Below the pieces are notes generated by a model, which did not search any database, was not told where the DNA came from, and worked only from the letters and a program-made list of their open reading frames with translations. This document shows positions 50,789-62,030 of a stretch of DNA of 64,000 bases, piece after piece (the stretch's first letter is position 1; each line of letters starts with the position of its first letter). The stretch comes from Hymenopellis radicata. Lineage: Eukaryota > Basidiomycota > Agaricomycetes > Agaricales > Physalacriaceae. Location: contig JADNRX010000202.1 in assembly GCA_015501595.1 (NCBI GenBank), positions 1 through 64,000 on the forward strand, in the 5' to 3' direction. Both the position numbers and the translations under genes were made by a program.

Positions 50789-52513
50789 CATCAGTAAGTA
50801 GCCACCCGTCTGGTGGGCATGGCACCAGACCAACCATGCTCACCAGACGCGTCTGGCGCCAGAAACGACATGCATAAATTATGCACGTCGCCCCGATCAA
50901 CCATACGCCACCAGACATCCGTGCCATGCGGCACCAGACGGACCCTGCACGAGCTACGATACGTCCTATACAGTTCCCATACTGTTCGTTATCCCTTTCT
51001 TACAGGTTATTCAGTCTTGTAGGTAGCAAAATCGAATGTTATTGATTAAAATGTAGTGCTACTACTAGTACACTACGGGCTTACCGGATGGATTGATTGG
51101 AAATGACTGTGTTACTTTGGTGGGCCCACCGCAGAAGCAACTTGAAGCTGGCTAGAGAACGAGTCAGCGTGAGGAAAGAGAGACAGTCCAGAATAGCCTT
51201 ACCTTCTGCAACAGAACGGCGCAGGAGGCCGCTATTTTGTGCGCAGCTACGTCGATGTCGATGTGCCTGCTGTCCTCGTCCGCATCGTCGTGCTGTCCTC
51301 GTCTGCTTGCTGTCCTGAGTCCGCGGCAACGATAACTGTAATTAAAGATTAAAAAGAAGGCAACGAATGCAAAAGTAACGAACCGGGTAAGTACGTGTAC
51401 CTAACGCTCGAGGACAGCGGCTCTAGGCTCCAGTCTGCTTAACCGACTGCACAGCGTCAGTTGAAGTAAAAAGGGTGTGCGTGGAAAGGCCGTACCTTCG
51501 ACGGTGCCGGGGGCTTAACGTTGGCGGTGTTAAGACACCAAAGAAACCTGAGGAAAGTTTAAGATGACAAGGGGGAAAAATAGAGTTGTACACACACCGA
51601 GCAACACATCTAATAGCGGGACTATCCGTCTTGGCCAGTGTAGAGCAATCGATGTGGACGTTCCTTAGGAACGCGGACGACCATCGTCGAGACTGCTCCC
51701 CAAGTCGCTGCTGGAAAAAGCCATGAACGATGGAGGGCGGGAACAGGTTGGATATAGCGCTCAAAAGGGTAGCCACTCTAGTCGTCGTGCCTGCTGTCCT
51801 CATCGTTGTTTTCGCTGTTGTCGTTGGGCTCGCTGTCCGCATTGCTATCCTCGTCATCGTGGTCGGCGTCCTGGTTGTCGTGTTCCCCGTCCTAAACATC
51901 GTGTTCTCCTACTCGTCGTGCTGGCCGTCCTAATCGTCGTGTTCATGTTCGCTGTTGCGCGGGTGAGTCCATATGAATTCGTGGTGCAGCCACCATTGTC
52001 GCCTCATTTGTGGGTCGTTTAGGCTCTATAGCCTCCTCCGGGTGCACCCCGCGAAGCTGATAGTCCTAGTCGTAGTTGCCGTAGTTCGAAATGCTAGGCA
52101 CTGAGCCACTGAGTGCGATTGGAGTGCGAGGAGGAAGTGAGAGAGAGACAAGTTGAACTTCCCGAAATCGAAATCGAACATGCACGTGGTTGATTGCGTG
52201 CTCGCGCACAGACCAAGTGACTCGGACCGGTTTGATACCCGGACCCCGCTCGCTCTTCCATGCTTGCCGTTCACGTCAAGGTCGAAACGACATCAAGCAC
52301 CATATACGGGAGTTGAGTATCAATACAAGGAGTGTTTAGTGTGGGTCATTGACTTTGAGTTTAAAAAATTCTTACCAGTGTATGGCAGATGGCACCGTAT
52401 CTGGCTGCATAAATGCATGGCTTGTATGGTACCCGCATGGCGGGCATAGCACCATGCAGCACCAGACGGCGACCCCCACCAGACACCACCAGACGGCTCG
52501 GAACTTACTGATG
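50789..52513. mobile_element. Nested element C: CATCAG-ended transposon inside the Tnp2 gene
   Basis: Terminal inverted repeats of about 28 bp start CATCAGTAAGT and end CCGTCTGGTGG (a few mismatches). Flanking TT (50787-50788, 52514-52515) is a 2-bp target duplication, and excision of one copy restores the transposase frame. Subterminal regions are dense in GTCTGGTG/CACCAGAC words. No transposase. It shares the CATCAG start and 2-bp duplication with element B. The interior has a low-complexity minus-strand locus. Confidence 0.88.
51130..51930 (-). other. Low-complexity locus with intron-like segments inside element C
   Basis: Minus-strand sequence rich in GACGACGATGAC/GACAGC. At least one good GT-AG segment is seen: gtaaggctattctggac...gttctctag (about 51150-51202). 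Thr/Met/Arg-rich or Asp-rich peptides would be made; no family recognised. It resembles the cargo of elements B and D in composition and punctuation. Confidence 0.35.
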
Positions 52514-55353
52514 TTCGCAAATGCTTGCGAGTGCTGTCGAATTTCAGCCTCTAAGTCGCCAATAATCCTTTCTAAGGTCCATTGTGCAACTGCAGCAGGA
52601 GATCCAACATTCACGACTTCGGGCGCCATATGAGTCATACCATGGACGCATTGGGTAACAAAATGAAGACGATCAAGTCGGCGCTGATAGTATATCAGCT
52701 CGTACTCGAGGACAGCCTCGCGAAGTTTCTGATAGACGTTGAGAAGTTCGTCGGGAGGGATGGTGTGAGAGTGAATGATGTCGATTCCATATGATATTTT
52801 GCAGAGATTCTTCCAATATACGCGAGGAAGATGCTTGTACAGCAGACCGGGTGCCAAATTAAACATCCAGGTCATATATTCCTTAGCGGTATATCCGCTA
52901 TTCATTTTCTCAGCAGGGTTTCGAGGCGGACGGGAGCCTGCAACAAATCGTGAGAGTTTCAAACCCCATTTCTCAACTTCCTTCCCATGCGCCTGCCATA
53001 CATCATCATCAGCAAGAACTGCCCATGGCCACTGCGATGGAGGATCTGCTTCGGAGTGAGCAATAGTGCCTCGAAAGAGTGATATGAATAGCTGTGGAAG
53101 GTTTAACGCGTCGCGATGCATGGCATCACCAGGAAAGAGTCGAGGCATTGGCGTATGACGAGGAAGTCCAGAAAAAATGCTCGGCTTGGTGATTCCAGTT
53201 GCAAGTCGATTCGCACGATATTCTGTAGCAGTACGTGAAGAGAGGACAAGAGCAAGATTCTGGCTATAACGCTGCTCTGAGGCTTCCGGAAGTTCGTTGA
53301 TGTCAACATCTGGACGGTTTGTTCCTGGGATATGCTCGGAGTTATTCGGCTTTAGAAGAACTGGGTAGTATGTTGGTGCATGGAATTTATGTCGTCCTTG
53401 CAAGCCGCACATGAAACGACAGCCACACTTTCCGTTATGCCCTACCCAACCACCCATATCGGCCAAAGCAACTGTATCAGATGTTCCGTAGACAAGGTAA
53501 GGGTCAGACGAGTGCTGCTGCTCATCGCGAGCATCCCAAATCTGAAGTCTGCCTGGCTCGTTCTGTAGGGCGGCGAGATGGTGAAGACTAGGAAAGATAA
53601 AAGAGTCCATGTGTTTTGGATGGTTGGGACCGGGAATTGTAAAGGCAGGGCGTATATGTTTCTTGAGATAACGAACATTCCAGTGCAGATTCAGGAAAAG
53701 CCAGATGGCGATCCATGTATCAGACTGCTTGTTCCGGTACAGCCGACATCCATCCATGGAAAAGAGAAGAAGAAGATCATGCTCCTTGATTTTTCCTTCA
53801 CGCATAGCCTGAAGTAGATCCTCGCCGCAGACAATATCATGAAAGACGTCGGGTAGCCCACCATTCCGCTGCTTCTCTTCCAACACCTTTTGTAACTCTT
53901 TAAACGCGTACGACATGTCTTCTGCAGTTGCAGGATGTCGCCACACTGCCTGGGCCTGCATGGCAAGAGGTATTGTCATGAATTGACGTCGCGGAGCTCC
54001 CTGATCAAACTCCCCCGGAGATGTCCTCAAGGGCTTATATCGTGCCTCACCACAGTAGGTGCAGTTCATCAAGTCATGGAAGGCACCAGTGTAGGCAAGA
54101 CACGAGTTGATGCACATATCGTGCATGATGGGAACAACTCCAGTCATAGCTTTGATGCGACGCGTCAAAATACCATATGTAAGCATTTCGGCTGTTGGAT
54201 TATATCTGTGAATTGCGTCGCGGATATCGGAATATGTTTTCTGCGATGCTCTACCAGTGACGGCGAGGAAGATATCAAGAGAGAGGCGAAAGCCGGGGTC
54301 ATCGAGTGATAGCTGCTCCCTGGCGGGATTGCGAATGAGGTCAATGTCCTCCGGAGATAACTTGGAGTATTTATCATCCAGTCGCGCCTCTCGAAGAAGG
54401 TCAATAAACTTCTGCGCTGTCATGAGATTTTCCAGCGTCGGAACAGGCATGTCTTCAGCAGTCTGCGGGAGTTCTTCAGGAGGTGGGCTAGGACTCGGTG
54501 TGCGGGTGGGACTAGGAGCGTGATTGGGACTAGCAGCGCGACCGGGAGGGTCCATATTGTCATTCTCATCTACGTACTCCTTAACGACGCATCAGAAAAG
54601 GAGGCAGCTAAATTGAAGTAACTTACAGGATTGTCGTAGTGGCCATCCATGAGATTGCGAATGATACGCGCCTGGTCGTGCAAGGCGTCCTAAAAGAAGC
54701 TTATAAGTGCAAAGTAGACAAGTTGTAACAGAGAACATACCTCATACATATCCTCATCCTCATTGTCATCTGGTGTTATATGACCATCCAACCCATTCTC
54801 AACCTTCTGCTGTTCGTGCGCGTCATGTGCTACCGGCTCGTCACCGTCCGAGTCGTCCTGCTCGCTTTCATCCTGTTTCACGATGAGCATAGTAATCCAT
54901 AAATGCAGAGATGTGCTACATACACCAGGGGCAAGATGACGAGCGCGTGTTCGCTTCCCAACCCAGCGGCCACCTTTGCAATGCTTCCAGCAATCGCACC
55001 ACTTGGAAGTGGTCTTTCGTTCCCAGAGCAGAGCTTCCGGAGGAGGTTTTGGCCAGCTGCGACGGCGACTCAGACCGGTATAGTACGGATGGCTTTTGGG
55101 CATCGTGGATGTGACCAAGTGTCGATCGCGTCAAATTTTGACTAACGCGCCTGTCGGTGACTTAGTGGGTCCGTGGCTGTGCCAACCACTGGCTTGAATT
55201 TTACAGACTACGTCACCAGTCTGTAAAATTTGGACCAAAGATGCCTGCCGGTTAGTTGTCTATTCTAGGCTAAGCGGGTTTCTACCAATCATCATCAACG
55301 AGTATCAACAGCCTCAATCTCTACCATTTTGACCCAACGGAAAGTTTGCTGAG

Positions 55354-55830
55354 ATTAAACATCAATAAAGGTCGTATATTGTCAACAAAACTGGGACATA
55401 GGAAGCGACAGTACAGGTTGTAAAGGTTAAGAAGAAGATATAAGGTGAACTCGAAGAGGATTGGCGTGGCATAGATCTGATCTGCATGTCAAGCATGAAC
55501 GATCACATTACCCCCACCCCAAGCCCCTCCGGAGTAAGAGAAGGGAGAGAAAATCAGAAAGATGGAAAGAAGATCAATAGTAGCGAAGAACATTGGCGGG
55601 TGCGAGACTTGACATGTAGCAAACCCACACCCCCCAACGCCCTGGGCCGAGGATAAAGAAGTAGGGCCCTCTATGGGCCGAAGCGCTAAGAATAGAAAAA
55701 ATGAGAAACATCGGAAGAAGATATAAACGCGAATGCCGAAGAGAAAGTAGACGGGCACCCTGTTTGACCTGAAAGTGCCAGAAGAAACGCCCCCCAACCC
55801 CCTAATCGAATTCACAACAGCAGTAACAAA
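55354..55830. other. Gap between element 2 and the MCT-like gene, no gene seen
   Basis: About 480 nt, starting with the right ATTAAAC. It holds purine-rich sequence on the plus strand and the 3' flank of the transporter gene. Confidence 0.5.
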
Positions 55831-57886
55831 TCATCGAATCACAATACTGCCTCTCTTATCATGGAAGACCTTGACCATGACCGCCATAAACGCGGAGACG
55901 ATGAGCCAAGTTCCTCCGAAGAGCTGTACAGGCAGAAAGTTGATCTTGCCGGTGGACGGGTCGGTGTGCCGATCCAGAATAGCCCCAGAGGCTGGTGGTC
56001 CTACGAGTGTCCCGGGCTTACGAAAGATCAGGACTTCTCCCGTTAACGTCAAGATGTGTACTTATCACTCACCACGAAGCTCGAGAACATGACTCCCGTA
56101 ATACTCGCCAAACCTTCAACCCCGTAGAGATCGGCAGCGACTATATGCCGACCATCAGCGCACGCGACAAGGTTCAAGCTGTCAGTACCTACCGACAGGA
56201 TACAGACTGACATATCCTCCCGTGAAAAATCCGTAGAAAGACGAGAACGCCATGAGGCCGGCGAGATTGTGTACGAATGGCCATATCGCCATCTGGCCAA
56301 CACCGCCCAGGAACTGACACAAGGAAAGAATGTGAAGATGACCTAGATGATCTCCAACGATGCCTAAGCACTAAAGATAGCGAATTTTGAATTCAGAAGT
56401 GATAAGCGCACTCATCCAGTAAGAACTCACGACGCGTCCAATTGCGGAAAATGCCGAAATCAGCGCTGCAGAGTTCGCGCCGTCTTGTGCGCTGCGTTCA
56501 AGTTTGTTAACGGCGTAGTCTATCAGCCGGCAATTGATGAAGCGTTCCGTCTCTGCGGAGTTGATGGCACCCACCTGGAACATAGAACAAGGGAACATAG
56601 AAGCCGGGACCGCTGAACAATCCAATTGAGCACAGGAATAGGAATACTTTGTTTGTCATCAGGTTCTTGTCTATCCTAGTGGGGGGATGGATGGACGCCC
56701 GAGGCTTGAGGAAAATATCGGCAACTCCCAGCGCTACACGAACAATGATTAGTTCGAAATTAATGTCACGAATCAAGCGCGAACGAACGCGAAATTTATC
56801 ATCATATGACAAGAAAATCAAAAACAAAACCTACCTAGAAGAGTCATCAGACCAGTTGCTCTCAGCGCCCAACGAAAGCCAAGGTGATCAATGAGCTTTT
56901 GTGTCAAGGGACTGAGTACCAGGCCTCCCACGCCTGTCGAGAACAATGTTGGGGGCTGGCGGAAGACACCAAAAAAAGAAATAACGAACCATAGCCACTG
57001 GCTGCGATTCCAGTGGCGAGGCCTATAACTCCCGGTGAGTCGTGTTCGAGCACGAGAATCTGTTGAATTACCTCGATGCTTGGTAAACTGAATGTATATG
57101 AGTACTATGAGGGAAGGGTCCATGAGAAGGAGCCGCAATACTCACCCATTGAGAAGGGATGCAGACAGCGGGTATGAAGGCAAACCCGCTTCCTACACCA
57201 AACATGACACCTATGCGCATTTAGAATTAACTACGGCACGAAAGGAAACGTCGAGAACGCTACCTTGCGTGAGATAGAGATGCCAGATGTGTGTTCTAGA
57301 TGCACGAGTTACAGACTGACTTACATCGAATTGAAAGAAGACCCTACGAGAACGACGCGGCGATGAGCCCCATGCACATTATGCATGTTCCCATAAATCC
57401 AGTAATCCTGAAACCGATACGTTGTGCGAGGATACCCGCCAAACTGCCATGATGGTCAGTTACGAAGTTGGCAACGGTGAACAACTTACATGCCAACGAG
57501 TGGCTGTCCTGTAGCCTGTATGGACCCGACCCAGGCTAGATCAGAACTGGATACAGGACCCAGCACATGGGAAGTGAAGTAATGGCTTTGGTACACGCCC
57601 CAAGACGACTCGATGCTATGCAGATGTTAGCACCGCCTCATTCGGCGAAACACGTATCATGATGGACTAACCCTAGAGCGAAGAAATGCACGGTGAAGGA
57701 GCACAGAACGCAAATCCAGCCGTACCCGCCATCCGGAGGGGCTTCATGCGCGTCATGGTGCATGACGCTGGGAACAACCGCACCGGGCGGTACAAGAGGA
57801 GCGGGTACTGTGACTGGAACATCGTCTTCAACGTCGGTCGACGGTGGACTGTCGGTGCAATAACCAGAATCGTGGAGTTCTAACAT
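55831..57886 (-). CDS. MFS monocarboxylate-type (MCT/MCH) transporter
   Basis: Twelve-helix transporter probably moving monocarboxylates or related small acids across the plasma membrane. The start at 57886 gives MLELHDSGYCTDSPPSTDVE, an acidic cytosolic tail. A further in-frame Met upstream is less likely. The MCT hallmark PPDGGYGWICVLCSF follows. Later exons give IESSWGVYQSHYFTSHVLG, GVMFGVGSGFAFIPAVCIPSQWFTKHRG, LGFRWALRATGLMTLL, FYVPDYAVNKLERSAQDGANSAALISAF (across a 55-nt intron at about 56510-56570), FVHNLAGLMAFSSFYGFFTGGY and GPPASGAILDRHTD. About ten introns of 45-60 nt. It looks intact. The lactonase-like gene lies upstream on the same strand. Confidence 0.85.
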
Positions 57887-58930
57887 ATACAGATGAGGCT
57901 TGTGAGGGATCAAACTAAAGAAGGATGAATGTACAATGGATGCTATAAAAGCCAAACACGGCCCTCCATTATTCCATATTCGTATGTTAAGCGCCCGTTG
58001 CGTTGCCGATAGTTCCATCCCGCCAACTGATGCGGTGAGTCCATAAGTCTTTTCGACTGACATTCTGGTGTCATTGCAAGCAAAGACGAGGCCGCCTGTC
58101 CATGCGTAAATCGGACCTGGGCGCCTATTTATGTAAGACGAATTAAGCGCCTCCCCTTCTGAGCATGCGGGCTAGGGAAGAACGCTTCAGGAGCTCCGCT
58201 ATTCAACTAGCAGGGCTGCTACCATCAGAGATATGTGCGAAAAATTGCGGGAAAATGCCAAAGAAAGGCGCCACAGCCCCCGCCTGACGGGCTCCAAGTA
58301 GTCTGATAGAACAAGTTCACGGAAAACGCGTGCATCGCACGACACTGTCCTAGATGAAAGATCAACACTGCTAATAGAAGGAAGAAGAAGATCAATAACG
58401 CGGTTGTGGCGAGAGCAGAGATCGATGTCCAAATTTGAGCTCCGCCTCGGACTCCGCTCTAGATGAAATGACTGCTCAGGTTGGCAGTCAACGTTTCAAC
58501 TCGCTACGCCACTTACTTATTTGCTGAGCTTCTACTGCCTGAGGTTTGCTACAGACTCACTCGGTATCATCTATTCTGATGTTCTAGTTATCTACTATCC
58601 ATCTAATCGTATCAAGCGTAAATGACAACTACATCGAGCAGTTCAACTCCGCGCAGGTTTGCTGTCTCCCGACCTCAGTCACAAGGGGAGGTATAATCTG
58701 TCCCTAAGCGCGGCGAAGCTTAAGGAAATCTGATTGAACAGCTATGAAACCTATCTAGTATCCCGTGAACGTCGCTCATCTCGGGAGTCTGGAAATGACC
58801 CGTCTTAATGAATGCTCAATTCTTGATACAGTGAGGTAGATTGCACAGGATGGCGTAGAAATAAATATAACAGTAATGTCCCAATGATGTCCATCAACTT
58901 AGAGTAAGGACGGATACCTCACCAAGCCTC
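57887..58930. other. Intergenic region, no gene seen
   Basis: About 1 kb between the transporter start and the lactonase-like gene's 3' end. A 77-codon minus frame (58199-58432) has no features. I see nothing else. Confidence 0.5.
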
Positions 58931-60263
58931 TCATAGGAACACAAAACTAGTCCTGTTCTGCAGGTCTTCATTCCGCACTACCAGCTCCAGACTACGGCCC
59001 CCATCCACCCTCCGGAACATGGCGACGCCACCCTCAGTATTAGCGCCAGCCATGACAAATTCATCACTCCCGTCAGCGACATTCCCCAACATCATTCCTC
59101 TGATCTGCTGTAAACCCGTAGGTATCTGGGCAAGCAGCTGCAGTGCTTCTCCCTCACGCTTGGCCATCCCAAAGCGCCTGACCTTCTGCATTCGCTTGTT
59201 GTTCCGTTTGCATGCGGGAGAAGTGCTATTGCCTGTGGCAGACGTCCCGTTGATGAACTCAAAGATCGCGATGGTGTCGCCATTGGGGTCGATGGTTTCT
59301 CCGATGTTACGATTACTCACATAGATGAGCGGAGAGGGGAAGCGTTCAGTCGGAGTGGAGATGAGGATTTCGGCAGCGGCAAATGATGTTCCAGCCGGTG
59401 CACCATCTGGAATAACAGAGACATTGGCCAACAGAGGGAAGGTAGTGCCATTTGGTGCCGCAGGAATCTGCTGAGCCGTAAGTGTGGACGTTTTCTCGTG
59501 TACCGTAAAGAGAATATTGTCTATACAAGCCACCAACGTTAACATGGGCTTAAGGTTACACACAATCATGGACATACCATGAATAGCGATATGCCTAGGA
59601 CCCGCACCGGCGTCAATGTCAATCTGCCCTTGCACTTCGAAGCTCCCTGGAGTTCCGGTGTTCACCAAACGCCATATCTTGTCACCTCCGAGATCGGGAA
59701 CGAACACTTCTCCATTGAACTCGAGAGACATGTGAGGATTTGACGGCGCTCCCTCTGGAACAGGGAAGGCGACGATTGGGGAATCGCGCTCGAAATGCAG
59801 GGGATCATCGGGCACCGTGGCAACCAAAGAGCAATTGGGTGATCCAAACTGTGATTGCGGTCAGACTGTTGTTCGGGGCATGGGGGCGAGTGTGGGGCGC
59901 GCTTACGTTCATGCCAGACACCTCCCCCGTCGAAAGCGGATTGGTAAATGTAGGTCCGTTTCCGCCTGTCGTAACAGTGTCGACCAAGGTAAGAACCCCG
60001 TCTGCAACCGAGAATGATTGAAGGTTGCCCACGGGGGATATCTCGTTGACCGCGCTGTATACACATGTTCAGAACACCTGCAGCTGCCACCGAATCGGCA
60101 CTCACTAAAGAATGCTGCTATTCTGAGGATGCGAGGCGATCCATGACGGATTGTCTCCAGTCGGGTTCTGCTGAACCAAGGTGAGAGAGCCGGCGTCCGT
60201 GTCAAACAGATAAGTGGCGACGAAAGACGAAAATCCGCCCGCAAGAATCGTATAATTAACCAT
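58931..60263 (-). CDS. Lactonase-like seven-bladed beta-propeller protein (3-carboxymuconate cyclase/phosphogluconolactonase type)
   Basis: Family members (PF10282 type) act on lactones such as muconolactones or 6-phosphogluconolactone. The start at 60263 gives MVNYTILAGGFSSFVATYLFD, a first blade. Then SSILYAVNEI, LSTGEVSGMNFGSPNCSLV, PEGAPSNPHMSLEF, FVPDLGGDKIWRL, GAGPRHIAIHDNILFTVHE, and a C-terminal QIPTGLQQIRGMMLGNVADGSDEFVMAGANTEGGVAMF. The HP/PRHIA and FVPDLG patterns match the family's blade motifs. Introns at about 60060-60107, 59837-59909 and 59527-59578 restore the frame. A TATA-like TTATAAA lies at 60336-60342. The next gene upstream, in divergent orientation, is questin-oxidase-like, so a lactone from Baeyer-Villiger cleavage is a possible substrate (inference). 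Confidence 0.8.
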
Positions 60264-60335
60264 CGCGGCTTCGTGAAGAATGAAGGAATAAGCGAGCGAA
60301 GAAAGAAGAATAGGGCGCTAGGCCGAGAATCGTCG

Positions 60336-60342
60336 TTTATAA
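60336..60342 (-). promoter_or_regulatory. TATA-like box of the lactonase-like gene
   Basis: TTATAAA on the minus strand, about 73 nt before the ATG at 60263. It is the only good TATA match in this divergent region on the minus side. Confidence 0.45.
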
Positions 60343-61993
60343 GGATTGGCGGCCGCGGGAAACGTTAAAAGTCTGAAGGAGGAGAGCACCGCTCTGACAC
60401 TGAAGGGCAAAGAAGAAGATGAGGCGGCAAACTCGGAGGCTAAGCACGGCTTTTGTTGTTTTACGTTGGGCCCGAAACAGTGCCCATTGTTTTAGGAGAT
60501 GATCTCGCGATCGGCGAGTTTCCAAAGTCTTATTGTTAGTCCCACCATCCATTGTCAAGGCCAAGACGTTTAGATCAATGGATAGCTAACAAACTAGCCG
60601 GGTCGATGTATAAATTCCGGCATACCTGGTTATCGCGCGACTAGACCAGGCGAAGGTGAAAGGACAATCAAACAGTTGTCGGTTGTTGGCAACAACCCTG
60701 ATCTGCATGGCAACGGGCGTCCAAATTGAGCAATACACATCCCTCCATTATTGTGCTCGTTCTTGTTCTCGTTTAAGCCTTCTAACCCGCGTATGTAGCC
60801 TCTGGACGCGCCGTTTTAGCGTCCATATTCGGTACATGGAACCCGAAACATCGCCCGTCACCCCTCTTCTTCGACCACCAAAAGATCTTCTCTCCTTCCA
60901 TCTCCTCATCAGTTAGATCCATGCCCGTGATGCCCGAGATGAATGGCTGTCACTCAGGCAATGTACATCACTCGTGGTGATCACTGAACTCGGCTGTGGC
61001 GTTAGCAATTCAAAGGTTGCGGATTCGGAGTTCGAGACCCATCCATGATATCTTAGGTGATCCCAGGGACTGGCAAATCAAGGATCACATCCATCGGTAG
61101 TACGCCGAACGTGATTCATCTCCAGGTCTATAGAATGCCTTCGCTGATTGCAGTGTCCTTGATTATGGATCAGCAAGCCAGGATGGTTTGGAACGATAGA
61201 CGTACCGCCGAGTCTTTGAAGCACTTCGGCTTGGTGTGAGAATGAGATATACATACAGCCGGAGAGTGGCGTTTAAATACGGACATATGCCTGTACTGTA
61301 GACGTTGCTGAGTTAGTCTCAGTTGTTGATGCACGAAAGTGACCAATTTTTCTCACGGTCACTTTCCGCTTAGCACCATCATTTCCTTTTTGCTGGGATA
61401 CTTACTGAATGTTGGAACACTGAAGCTAGATCTTGGACCTGATCACGTCGCTACCGAGTCGCTACACGCAGAAGACTCTGAAGACAACTTATGACTGAAG
61501 GCCCGACGACAAACGGAAACTGTCATTGGCTGCTCGGATGGCTTCCGTGCGCACTCGTAATTCTGCAGATGTTATGGTTTCCATTTTCTCACAACTTCAC
61601 TCTTCTTTTCAGAGCGTGGGTTGGGCGCAGCGGTCACCATCGTTCGCTGACTGGCGTTTGGTCAGGATTTACCCTGTCTTGATGCACATCTCGTTGTGAG
61701 GAGATTGTCTGGGCTTGTCTTATCAAAAAGGCATCATATCCCCTGCTTTGCTGAACTGACAGCAATTCAATACCGAGTCACAGGCGCCCCACCCACCAGC
61801 TTCTGGCCACTCGGGTGCCCTCCATTACTCAGCACGACGTACGATTCTATGACACTCGCCTTACGTGTCCTTCCTGCTGCAGTCGGCTCAGGCGTGCTAA
61901 AGATCCGATGTTCACTTTCTTCTCACCATTGACATCGCTGGACGGGTTCTTGCATAAAAGGGTTTGCACGAGACAGACATCAGATCCAGAACC
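60343..61993. other. Divergent intergenic region
   Basis: About 1.7 kb between the divergent lactonase-like gene and questin-oxidase-like gene 2. No coding frame is supported. The last 190 nt resemble the promoter of questin-oxidase-like gene 1, including a GCATAAAAG box at 61951-61959 where gene 1 has TATATAA. Confidence 0.5.
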
Positions 61994-62030
61994 ATGACGA
62001 CTCTTGAATTACTATTCCCTGCTCCCTCTC

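Larger units (their letters stand above)
49968..55103 (-). pseudogene. Tnp2-type CACTA transposase, interrupted by element C
   Basis: Agaricomycete Tnp2/EnSpm transposase. The start at 55103 gives MPKSHPYYTGLSRRRSWPKP. The N-terminal part has CDCWKHC with a following RARH. Exons near 54900-54600 join to the long exon 52520-54555. Motifs: MHDMCINSCLAYTGAF with CTYCGEARY (zinc-binding type) near 54100, LLFSMDGCRLYRNKQSDTW near 53760, IPGPNHPKHMDSF near 53600, GHNGKCGCRF near 53440, FPGDAMHRDALN near 53120. C-terminal exons (50420-50787 and 49968-50380) carry GLQLPNGHVVRTRWKE and an acidic tail. Between FAN and LGQRTLLRTQ the gene is split by a 1,725-bp transposon with a TT duplication. Removing it restores FANLGQRTLLRTQ. 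Otherwise no stop is seen. Confidence 0.85.
46583..55353. mobile_element. Element 2: CACTA-type transposon with Tnp2 transposase
   Basis: Left end CTCAGTGAGCTTTCCGTTGG; right end read inward CTCAGCAAACTTTCCGTTGG; flanked by ATTAAAC at 46576-46582 and 55354-55360. It carries two minus-strand genes: the Tnp2-type transposase (49968-55103) and a second ORF with acidic and proline/glutamine-rich parts (about 47150-49388). Two later insertions are present, a MITE (49500-49743) and a 1,725-bp element within the transposase gene (50789-52513). Without them the element is about 6.8 kb. Termini do not read CACTA, but the transposase family is clear. Confidence 0.87.

Noticed and set aside
51071..51076. 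CACTA word as a transposon end (51071) paired with TAGTG near 55170
   Set aside because: The sequences beyond the five bases do not match as inverted repeats. The true ends of the Tnp2 element are the CTCAG termini.
56507..56570. Frameshift in the MCT-like transporter after FYVP
   Set aside because: Explained by a 55-nt GT-AG intron that restores FYVPDYAVNKLERS.
61010..61055. tRNA-like ggttgcggattcggagttcgag
   Set aside because: Only a T-arm-like stretch; no other arms fit.
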